Shown in pieces: positions 17,344 to 24,423 of a stretch of 42,230 nt of DNA (position 1 is the first letter of the stretch; each line of letters begins with the position of its first letter). Under the pieces are notes generated by a model. It made no database searches, was not told the origin of the DNA, and saw only the letters and a list, made by a program, of their open reading frames with translations. Position numbers and translations under genes: made by a program. Source of the stretch: Pseudomonadota bacterium (GTDB lineage Bacteria; Pseudomonadota; Gammaproteobacteria; Pseudomonadales; Pseudomonadaceae); NCBI GenBank assembly GCA_023431055.1, contig JAEYXX010000004.1, positions 1 through 42,230 of the forward strand, given 5' to 3'.

Positions 17344-18231
17344 ATGGAGCAATTTCGCAATGTCGGCATCATCGGGCGCCTGGGGAGCACGCGGGTTCTG
17401 GAAACCGTGCGTCGCCTCAAGCGCTTTCTGATCGACCGCCACCTGCATGTGATTCTCGAGGACACCATCGCCGATGTACTGCCTGGCCATGGCCTGCAGA
17501 CATCTTCGCGCAAGATGCTGGGCGAAGTCTGCGATCTGGTGATCGTCGTCGGCGGCGACGGCAGCATGCTCGGCGCAGCGCGCGCGCTGGCGCGGCACAA
17601 GGTTCCGGTGCTGGGGATCAACCGCGGCAGCCTGGGCTTTCTCACCGACATCCGCCCTGACGAGCTGGAACTGAAGGTGGCGCAGGTGCTGGAAGGCCAG
17701 TACCTGACCGAAAACCGCTTCCTGCTCGAGGCCGAGGTGCGCCGCCAGGGCGAAGCCATCGGCCAGGGCGATGCGCTCAACGACGTGGTGCTGCACCCTG
17801 GCAAGTCGACGCGGATGATCGAGTTCGAGCTGTACATCGATGGCCAGTTCGTCTGCAGTCAGAAGGCCGACGGTCTGATCGTCGCCACGCCCACTGGCTC
17901 GACCGCCTACGCGCTGTCTGCCGGCGGGCCGATCATGCATCCCAAGCTCGATGCCATCGTGGTGGTGCCGATGTACCCGCATACCCTGTCCAGTCGCCCC
18001 ATCGTGGTCGACGGCAACAGCGAGCTGAAGGTGGTGGTGTCGCCGGACATGACCATCTACCCGCAGGTGTCCTGCGACGGCCAGAACCACTTCACCTGTG
18101 CCCCGGGCGACACCCTGCACGTGGCCAAGAAGGCGCAGAAGCTGCGCCTGATCCATCCGCTGGACCATAACTACTACGAGGTCTGCAGAACCAAGCTCGG
18201 TTGGGGCAGCCGCCTGGGAGGGCAGGACTGA
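17344..18231 (+). CDS. nadK: NAD kinase
   Basis: A 295-residue protein that phosphorylates NAD+ to NADP+ using ATP, in the cytoplasm. The family signature GGDG is at residues 70-73 in VVVGGDGSMLGAAR. The NxD-type motif ALNDVVLH and the glycine-rich TGSTAYALSAGGP are also present, and length is typical. GGGAG lies 6 nt upstream of the ATG. It heads a tightly packed run: the phosphoesterase ATG follows its TGA without a gap, and the rhomboid gene overlaps the phosphoesterase by 4 bp. The same neighbourhood is, as I recall, conserved in other pseudomonads. Confidence 0.97.
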   Translation: MEQFRNVGIIGRLGSTRVLETVRRLKRFLIDRHLHVILEDTIADVLPGHGLQTSSRKMLGEVCDLVIVVGGDGSMLGAARALARHKVPVLGINRGSLGFLTDIRPDELELKVAQVLEGQYLTENRFLLEAEVRRQGEAIGQGDALNDVVLHPGKSTRMIEFELYIDGQFVCSQKADGLIVATPTGSTAYALSAGGPIMHPKLDAIVVVPMYPHTLSSRPIVVDGNSELKVVVSPDMTIYPQVSCDGQNHFTCAPGDTLHVAKKAQKLRLIHPLDHNYYEVCRTKLGWGSRLGGQD

Positions 18232-19206
18232 ATGTCCCTCGACCCCCATCGTGGCTATGACCTGATCGGTGATATCCACGGTTGTGCGCGCACCCTCGAA
18301 CGTCTGCTCGAGCGCCTGGGTTACAGCCGGCACAGCGGCGTGTGGCGCCATCCGACGCGTATGGCGATCTTTCTCGGCGACCTGGTCGACCGTGGCCCGG
18401 GTATTCGCGAAGCCCTGCACCTGGTGCATGACATGGTACGTGCCGGCCAGGCGCTGTGCATCATGGGCAACCATGAGTTCAACGCGCTGGGCTGGAGCAC
18501 GCCGGCACCGCCAGGCAGTGGCCGCCAGTACGTGCGCGAACACAGCCCACGGCATCAGCGCCTGATGCGCGAGACATTGGCACAGTTCGAAGACCATCCG
18601 CAGGAGTGGCGCGAATTCCTGCGCTGGTTCTACGAAATGCCACTATTCATCGATGCGGGGCGTTTCCGTGTCGTACATGCCTGCTGGGACGCCGAGCTGA
18701 TCGCGCCGCTCAGGGCCCAGTTCCCCGATGGCTGCATCGACGAGCATTTCCTCCAGGCCGCAGCCGTACCAGGCAGTTTCGCCAACATGGCGCTCGACCG
18801 CCTGCTGCGTGGCACCGACATGCGCCTGCCGCATGGCCTGACCCTGACCGGTGGTGACGGCTTTACCCGTTCCTATTTCCGTACCAAGTTCTGGGAAGAA
18901 AATCCGCAGACCTATGGCGATATCGTCTTCCAGCCTGATGCCCTGCCGGAACTGGCGGCGCAGACGCCACTGAGCGAGCTGCAGAAGGACGAACTGCTGC
19001 GCTATGGCGCGCACGAGCCGCTGTTGTTCGTCGGCCACTATTGGCGACGTGGCAAGCCCGCGCCGATCCGCCCGAACCTGGCCTGCCTGGACTACAGCGC
19101 GGTGGTGGGCGGTCGTCTGGTGGCTTACCGTCTGGATCAGGAGACGCGTCTGGACGCGGGCAAGTTCGTCTGGGTCGATGTCGACCCACAGGAGGCGCCG
19201 CGATGA
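18232..19206 (+). CDS. PPP-type metallophosphoesterase
   Basis: A 324-residue calcineurin-like phosphoesterase. The metal-binding motifs appear in order: GDIHG (13-17), GDLVDRGP (49-56), GNHE (79-82), a later VVHACWD and the final FVGHYWRRG, which correspond to the GDxHG, GDxxDRG, GNHE and GH motifs of the family. Such enzymes hydrolyse phosphoproteins or dinucleoside polyphosphates; which one applies is not visible. It begins directly after the nadK stop and overlaps the rhomboid start (ATGA, 19203-19206), so the three are translationally coupled. Coupling to nadK makes a nucleotide substrate tempting, but that is inference. Cytoplasmic, no signal peptide. Confidence 0.9.
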   Translation: MSLDPHRGYDLIGDIHGCARTLERLLERLGYSRHSGVWRHPTRMAIFLGDLVDRGPGIREALHLVHDMVRAGQALCIMGNHEFNALGWSTPAPPGSGRQYVREHSPRHQRLMRETLAQFEDHPQEWREFLRWFYEMPLFIDAGRFRVVHACWDAELIAPLRAQFPDGCIDEHFLQAAAVPGSFANMALDRLLRGTDMRLPHGLTLTGGDGFTRSYFRTKFWEENPQTYGDIVFQPDALPELAAQTPLSELQKDELLRYGAHEPLLFVGHYWRRGKPAPIRPNLACLDYSAVVGGRLVAYRLDQETRLDAGKFVWVDVDPQEAPR

Positions 19207-20063
19207 CACCTGTGGAAGTACTGCGCCTGCCGCTGGAGACCGACCTGAGCGGGTTCGTCACCTTGCTGCAGCGCCTGCGTGTGCCGCACCGGGTGGCGGA
19301 AGAGGGCGGTCAGCAGGTGCTCTGGGTGCCGGGTGAGGCGCTTGCCGAGCAGGTGCGTGAGCTTTACGTGCGCCATCCGCAGGGCGACGCGGGCGCGGAG
19401 TTGCCGCCCAACCCGGCCCCCGTGCGTGAGAGCTTTCTTGCCCAGTTACGGCGCAGCCCGGTGACGGGCCTGATGCTGCTGGCGACCTTTATCGTCTTCG
19501 CCGTGACCTGGGCGGGCGAGAATTTCTCGGCAATCCGCTGGCTGAGCTTCGTTGATTTTCGAGTCGACGGCGAGCGCATCTATCTGACTTACCTTGAGGC
19601 CACGCTCGATAGCGGCCAGTGGTGGCGCCTGATCACGCCCATGCTGATCCACTTCGGCTGGCTGCACCTGGCGATGAACAGCCTGTGGTACTGGGAGCTG
19701 GGTCGGCGCATCGAATTTCGCCAAGGGGCCATCGGCCTCCTGGGGCTGACCCTGCTATTCGGCTTCGCTTCCAATTTCGCTCAGTACTGGTGGGCCGGTC
19801 CATCGCTCTTCGGTGGTTTGTCCGGCGTGCTCTACGGCTTGCTCGGGCATTGCTGGATCTACCAGCGCCTGGCGCCGAACCCGGTTTATCGCCTGCCACC
19901 CGGTGTGCTGGTGATGATGCTGATCTGGCTGGTGGTCTGCATGACCGGCATCTTCGAAACGCTGGGGGTTGGCGCCATTGCCAACGCAGCCCACGTCGGC
20001 GGCCTACTCATCGGCTGCCTGACCGGGCTGCTTGGCGGTATGCTGGCGCGACGAACTGCTTAA
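19203..20063 (+). CDS. Rhomboid family intramembrane serine protease
   Basis: A 286-residue protein with a cytoplasmic N-terminal domain (1-80) and about six membrane helices, like GlpG. The catalytic serine is S207 in FGGLSGVLYG (GxSG motif), paired with H264 in NAAHVGG. The oxyanion region H150-x4-H155-x3-N159 is intact, so the protease should be active. The N-terminus also carries the short strand/helix pattern seen in GlpG cytosolic domains. The ATG lies within the ATGA overlap with the phosphoesterase gene. It would cleave membrane proteins within the bilayer; substrates are unknown. A REP-type hairpin follows 17 bp after its stop. Confidence 0.93.
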   Translation: MTPVEVLRLPLETDLSGFVTLLQRLRVPHRVAEEGGQQVLWVPGEALAEQVRELYVRHPQGDAGAELPPNPAPVRESFLAQLRRSPVTGLMLLATFIVFAVTWAGENFSAIRWLSFVDFRVDGERIYLTYLEATLDSGQWWRLITPMLIHFGWLHLAMNSLWYWELGRRIEFRQGAIGLLGLTLLFGFASNFAQYWWAGPSLFGGLSGVLYGLLGHCWIYQRLAPNPVYRLPPGVLVMMLIWLVVCMTGIFETLGVGAIANAAHVGGLLIGCLTGLLGGMLARRTA

Positions 20064-20080
20064 ACTGACTATTTTGGCCT

Positions 20081-20135
20081 GTAGGGCGGGTGAAACCCGC
20101 CATCTCAGCGTTTCGGCGGGTTTCACCCGCCCTAC
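20081..20135. repeat. GTAGGGCGGGT-type inverted repeat hairpin
   Basis: A perfect 21-bp inverted repeat (20081-20101 and 20115-20135) with a 13-nt loop. Each arm is itself partly palindromic (GCGGGTGAAACCCGC). It lies between the rhomboid and DUF1315 genes and is a typical intergenic REP/transcript-stabilising or attenuating element. It is a different family from the GTAGCCCGGAT repeats in this window. Confidence 0.85.
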
Positions 20136-20153
20136 GATTCAACGGAGATCTTC

Positions 20154-20417
20154 ATGTCGTCCTTTCTCGATGCGATTGAAAATATCACCCCGGAAATCTA
20201 CGAGAGCCTCAAGCTGGCCGTGGAAATCGGCAAATGGCCCGATGGCCGCAAGCTGACCCAGGAGCAGAAGGAACTGAGCCTGCAGGCGATGATCGCTTGG
20301 GAAATGCAGAACCTGCCTGAGGAAGAGCGCACCGGTTATATGGGTGAGCAAGCGTGCAAGTCCAAGTCCGAGCCGGTGCCCAACCTGCTGTTCAGCTCTT
20401 CGGATACCCTGCACTGA
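20154..20417 (+). CDS. DUF1315 (YeaC-like) small protein
   Basis: An 87-residue cytoplasmic protein of the YeaC/DUF1315 family, of unknown function. The conserved core reads ITPEIYESLKLAVEIGKWPDG (about 11-31), followed by LTQEQKELSLQAMIAWE. GGAG lies upstream of the ATG at normal distance. The stop overlaps the next ATG by one base (TGATG, 20415-20419), so it is coupled to the DUF2797 gene. Its function is not known; the constant association with DUF2797 in pseudomonads is recalled, not tested. Confidence 0.9.
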   Translation: MSSFLDAIENITPEIYESLKLAVEIGKWPDGRKLTQEQKELSLQAMIAWEMQNLPEEERTGYMGEQACKSKSEPVPNLLFSSSDTLH

Positions 20418-21253
20418 TGACTGAGCTTGGACGTGGCTCGCTGAGCAAGATGAAGGCGCACCTGGATGCGCCGGTGCAATACGCCTTCCGTCTTGGCGAC
20501 GAAGAAGTACCGGTCAACCCGCTGGTGGGCAAGCACCTGCGCCTGGAGTATCTCGGCGCCATTCATTGTTCGCACTGCGGGCGCAGAACCAAGACCAGTT
20601 TCAGCCAGGGCTACTGCTACCCCTGCATGCAGAAGCTGGCGCAGTGCGACATCTGCATCATGAGCCCGGAGAAGTGCCACTTCGATCAGGGCACCTGCCG
20701 CGAGCCGAGCTGGGGCGAGCAGTTCTGCATGACCGATCATGTCGTGTACCTGGCCAACTCCAGTGGCGTGAAGGTCGGCATCACTCGCGCCAGCCAGGTG
20801 CCGACGCGCTGGATCGACCAGGGCGCGACCCAGGCATTGCCCATTCTCCGTGTCGCCACCCGGCAGCAGTCCGGCTTCGTCGAGGATCTGCTACGCAGTC
20901 AGGTGGCGGACAAGACCAACTGGCGCGCGCTGCTCAAGGGTGATGCTGCGCCGGTCGATCTGATCGCGATTCGCGAGCAATTGTTCGCCGCCTGCGCAGC
21001 GGGCATCACCGAACTGCAACAGCGTTTCGGCCTGCAAGCCGTCCAGCCGCTGAGCGCAGCCGAAGTGCTGGATATTCGTTACCCCATCGAGGCCTATCCG
21101 GCCAAGATCACCAGCTTCAATCTGGACAAGCAGCCCCTGGCCGAAGGTACTCTGCTCGGTATCAAGGGCCAGTACCTGATGTTCGACACCGGCGTGATCA
21201 ATATCCGCAAGTACACCGCCTATCAGCTGGCCATCCACGAGATCGCCGCCTGA
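20417..21253 (+). CDS. DUF2797 family Cys-rich protein
   Basis: A 278-residue protein of the DUF2797 family. A cysteine-rich N-terminal block holds C51, C54, C67, C70, C77, C80, C87, C94 and C104, forming two or more CxxC knuckles that likely bind zinc. The next segment, HVVYLANSSGVKVGITRASQVPTRWIDQGA, resembles a GIY-YIG nuclease core (YLA...KVGIT, then R and later acidic residues), though I am not certain of that homology. The TGATG overlap with the preceding gene supports ATG 20417 over the earlier ATG of the same frame. No signal peptide. Function unknown; a nucleic-acid-linked role is inference from the zinc knuckles. Confidence 0.86.
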   Translation: MTELGRGSLSKMKAHLDAPVQYAFRLGDEEVPVNPLVGKHLRLEYLGAIHCSHCGRRTKTSFSQGYCYPCMQKLAQCDICIMSPEKCHFDQGTCREPSWGEQFCMTDHVVYLANSSGVKVGITRASQVPTRWIDQGATQALPILRVATRQQSGFVEDLLRSQVADKTNWRALLKGDAAPVDLIAIREQLFAACAAGITELQQRFGLQAVQPLSAAEVLDIRYPIEAYPAKITSFNLDKQPLAEGTLLGIKGQYLMFDTGVINIRKYTAYQLAIHEIAA

Positions 21254-21304
21254 CACCCGATTGCCACCGGCGCCCGGGGCGCCGCAGACGAGAGGCCAAG
21301 AGCC

Positions 21305-23962
21305 ATGCGCACCGAACAATCCAAGACCATCTATCTGAAGGACTATCAGGTTCCCGATTACCTGATCGACGAGACCCACCTGACCTTCGAGCTGTTAGAG
21401 GATCACAGTCTGGTGCATGCGCAGCTGGTCATGCGGCGCAACCCCGAAGCCGGCGCCGGCCTGCCCAAGCTGGTGCTCGATGGCCAGCAGCTTGAGCTGC
21501 TGGAGCTCAAACTCGATGACCGCGAACTGGGCGCGGGCGATTACACCCTGACCGATAGCCACCTGACCCTGCAGCCGACCCAGGAGCGCTTCGTGGTCGA
21601 CAGCAGTGTGCGCATTCATCCGGAAAGCAACACCGCGCTGGAAGGCCTGTACAAATCCGGCACGATGTTTTGCACCCAGTGCGAGGCCGAGGGTTTCCGC
21701 AAGATCACCTTCTACCTCGACCGTCCGGATGTGATGAGCAAATTCACCACCACGGTCAGCGCCGAGCAGCATGCCTACCCGGTGCTGCTGTCCAATGGCA
21801 ACCCGATTGCCAGCGGCAGCGAAGAGGGCGGTCGGCACTGGGCGACCTGGGAAGACCCGTTCAAGAAGCCAGCCTATCTGTTCGCCCTGGTCGCCGGTGA
21901 TCTCTGGTGCGTGGAGGACAGCTTCACCACCATGAGCAACCGCGAAGTCGCGCTGCGCATCTATGTCGAGCCGGAGAACATCGACAAGGTGCAGCACGCC
22001 ATGGACAGCCTCAAGCGCTCGATGAAGTGGGACGAGGAGGTTTACGGCCGCGAGTACGACCTGGACATCTTCATGATCGTCGCGGTCAACGACTTCAACA
22101 TGGGCGCCATGGAGAACAAGGGCCTCAACATCTTCAACTCCAGTTGCGTGCTGGCCAAGGCCGAGACCGCTACCGATGCCGCGCACCAGCGCGTCGAGGC
22201 CGTGGTGGCGCACGAGTACTTCCACAACTGGTCGGGCAACCGCGTGACCTGCCGCGACTGGTTCCAGCTGTCGCTCAAGGAAGGCTTCACCGTATTCCGC
22301 GACAGCGAGTTCTCCGCCGACACCCACTCGCGCACCGTCAAACGCATCGAGGATGTGGCCTACCTGCGCACCCACCAGTTCGCCGAGGACGCCGGCCCCA
22401 TGGCCCACCCGGTGCGCCCGGACGCGTACATGGAGATCTCCAACTTCTACACCCTGACCATCTACGAGAAGGGTTCGGAAGTGCTGCGCATGATCCACAC
22501 CCTGCTCGGGCCGGAACTGTTCCGCAAGGGCTCGGACCTGTACTTCGAGCGCCACGACGGCCAAGCCGTGACCTGCGACGATTTCGTCAAGGCCATGGAG
22601 GATGCCAGTGGCATCGACCTGACCCAGTTCAAGCGCTGGTACACCCAGGCCGGCACGCCGCGTCTGGAGGTCAGTGAGGCTTATGACGCCGCCGCGCAGA
22701 CCTACAGCCTGAACTTTCGCCAGAGCTGCCCGGCCACGCCGGGGCAGAGCGAGAAGCTGCCGTTCGTGATTCCGGTGGCACTGGGCCTGCTCGATGCGCA
22801 GGGCAATGAGTTGCCGCTGCGTCTGCAGGGCGAAAGCGCGGCGCAGGGCACCAGTCGCGTGCTGTCGGTGACCGAAGCCGAGCAGACCTTCACCTTCGAG
22901 GGCATTGCCGAGAAGCCGCTGCCTTCGCTGCTGCGCGGCTTCAGTGCTCCGGTCAAACTGCACTTCCCTTATGACCGCGATCAGCTGATGTTCCTCATGC
23001 AGCACGACAGCGATGGTTTCAATCGCTGGGAAGCCGGTCAGCAGCTGTCCGTGCAGGTGCTGCAGGAGCTGATCGGCCAGCACCAGCGCGGTGAGGCCCT
23101 GGTGCTGGATCAGCGCCTGGTCACTGCGCTGCGCACCCTGCTGGACGACGAATCGCTGGATCAGGCCATGGTCGCCGAGATGCTTTCGCTGCCGGGCGAG
23201 GCCTATCTCACCGAGATCAGTGAGGTGGCGGATGTCGAGGCCATCCACGCCGCGCGCGAGTTCGCCCGCAAGGCGCTGGCCGACGCGCTGTTCGCGCCGC
23301 TGTGGGCGCGCTACCAGGCCAACCGTGAAGTCTCCAAGGCCACGCCTTACGTGGCCGAGGCGGCGCACTTCGCTCGTCGCAGCCTGCAGAACATCGCGCT
23401 GTCCTACCTGATGCTCAGCGAGAAAGCTGAAGTGGTGGCGGCTTGCGTCGACCAGTTTGAGAACGCCGACAACATGACCGAGCGTCTGGCGGCCCTGGCC
23501 GTGCTGGTCAACTCGCCGTTCCAGGACGAACAGGGCAAGGCCCTGGCCATGTTCGCCGACTTTTTCAAGGACAATCCGCTGGTCATGGATCAGTGGTTCA
23601 GTGTGCAGGCCGGCTGCCCGCTGCCGGGAGGCCTGGAGCGCGTACATGCGCTGATGCAGCACGAAGCCTTCACCCTGAAGAACCCGAACAAGGTGCGTGC
23701 ATTGATTGGCGCCTTCGCCAACCAGAACCTGATCAACTTTCACCGCGCGGACGGGGCGGGCTACCGCTTTCTCGCCGACCAGGTGATCACCCTCAATGCC
23801 CTCAACCCGCAGATCGCCTCGCGCCTGCTGGCGCCGCTGACCCGCTGGCGCAAATATGGTGAAGCTCGCCAGGCGCTGATGAAGGCAGAACTGGAGCGCA
23901 TCCTCGCCTCTGGTGAGCTGTCCAGTGATGTTTATGAGGTGGTGAGCAAGAGCCTGGCCTAA
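21305..23962 (+). CDS. pepN: Aminopeptidase N
   Basis: An 885-residue M1-family zinc aminopeptidase, of usual length. The exopeptidase motif GAMEN is at residues 267-271 and the zinc site HEYFH is at 303-307, with the third ligand E326 in LKEG (HExxH-x18-E). An N-terminal beta-domain and a long helical C-terminal domain complete the fold. It removes N-terminal amino acids from peptides in the cytoplasm during peptide turnover. The ATG is preceded by AGAGG. It follows the DUF2797 gene after 51 bp and ends in a strong terminator. Everything needed for activity is visible. Confidence 0.97.
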   Translation: MRTEQSKTIYLKDYQVPDYLIDETHLTFELLEDHSLVHAQLVMRRNPEAGAGLPKLVLDGQQLELLELKLDDRELGAGDYTLTDSHLTLQPTQERFVVDSSVRIHPESNTALEGLYKSGTMFCTQCEAEGFRKITFYLDRPDVMSKFTTTVSAEQHAYPVLLSNGNPIASGSEEGGRHWATWEDPFKKPAYLFALVAGDLWCVEDSFTTMSNREVALRIYVEPENIDKVQHAMDSLKRSMKWDEEVYGREYDLDIFMIVAVNDFNMGAMENKGLNIFNSSCVLAKAETATDAAHQRVEAVVAHEYFHNWSGNRVTCRDWFQLSLKEGFTVFRDSEFSADTHSRTVKRIEDVAYLRTHQFAEDAGPMAHPVRPDAYMEISNFYTLTIYEKGSEVLRMIHTLLGPELFRKGSDLYFERHDGQAVTCDDFVKAMEDASGIDLTQFKRWYTQAGTPRLEVSEAYDAAAQTYSLNFRQSCPATPGQSEKLPFVIPVALGLLDAQGNELPLRLQGESAAQGTSRVLSVTEAEQTFTFEGIAEKPLPSLLRGFSAPVKLHFPYDRDQLMFLMQHDSDGFNRWEAGQQLSVQVLQELIGQHQRGEALVLDQRLVTALRTLLDDESLDQAMVAEMLSLPGEAYLTEISEVADVEAIHAAREFARKALADALFAPLWARYQANREVSKATPYVAEAAHFARRSLQNIALSYLMLSEKAEVVAACVDQFENADNMTERLAALAVLVNSPFQDEQGKALAMFADFFKDNPLVMDQWFSVQAGCPLPGGLERVHALMQHEAFTLKNPNKVRALIGAFANQNLINFHRADGAGYRFLADQVITLNALNPQIASRLLAPLTRWRKYGEARQALMKAELERILASGELSSDVYEVVSKSLA

Positions 23963-23981
23963 GGCGGGTCTGCTCGACAAG

Positions 23982-24016
23982 AAGTGTTACCGGTCGCTGG
24001 CTGGTAACACTTTTTT
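23982..24016 (+). terminator. Rho-independent terminator of pepN
   Basis: A 10-bp stem (23982-23991 with 24003-24012) with an 11-nt loop, followed by a T6 tract (24011-24016). It starts 20 bp after the pepN stop. Confidence 0.88.
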
Positions 24017-24182
24017 GTTACCCAATGAAATATGCATGCGGCTTGTTATGCATTCGCACACTTAAGTTCGGCTTTCGTTGCTTGACAGCGAGACGGTCTT
24101 CGTTTCTCTGCATCACCGCAAGAGCGACATAAAGCGTCGGATCGTAGGACAAGATGCGCCAGTTTTTCTGACGTATTGGTCA

Positions 24183-24198
24183 GTGGCTGATCAGTCAC
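24183..24198. promoter_or_regulatory. Near-perfect 16-bp palindrome, candidate enhancer site
   Basis: GTGGCTGATCAGTCAC reads the same on both strands except for one mismatched pair. It lies about 61-76 bp before the sigma-54-like promoter at 24257-24273, i.e. near -86 to -101. That is the usual place for a bacterial enhancer-binding-protein site. No such regulator is encoded in the window. Confidence 0.5.
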
Positions 24199-24256
24199 GA
24201 AAAGAAACCGGTCAACAGCTCTCCGAAGCCTGTTTGCGCTGATACACCTGTTTGAA

Positions 24257-24273
24257 TTGGCACCATGGTTGCA
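24257..24273 (+). promoter_or_regulatory. Sigma-54 (RpoN) promoter of the DUF1302 operon
   Basis: TTGGCACC-ATGG-TTGCA matches the TTGGCACG-N4-TTGCW consensus with a single change. The invariant GG (24259-24260) and GC (24271-24272) are separated by exactly 10 bp. Expected transcription start is near 24284, leaving a leader of about 140 nt. The rest of the 24017-24423 gap contains the upstream palindrome and no supported gene. Confidence 0.7.
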
Positions 24274-24423
24274 GTGCTGAGCGGGATTTGACCGCGGGCG
24301 AGCGCTCGCTGGTCGTTGGCACTGTCGCAGCAAATAAAAAACATAAGCCGTCGTCAGTACGGCAATTCGCGGCCCGGCTACGGGATCGCCCAAAAGAATG
24401 ATCTGTCCACGGAGTGAGTCTCG

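Noticed and set aside
21395..23980. 861-codon frame antisense to pepN
   Set aside because: Shadow of pepN; Gln/His/Arg-rich product without domains.
24046..24393. 115-codon minus-strand frame upstream of DUF1302
   Set aside because: It covers the RpoN promoter and palindrome, its product is Arg/Ser/Cys-rich and it has no convincing RBS.
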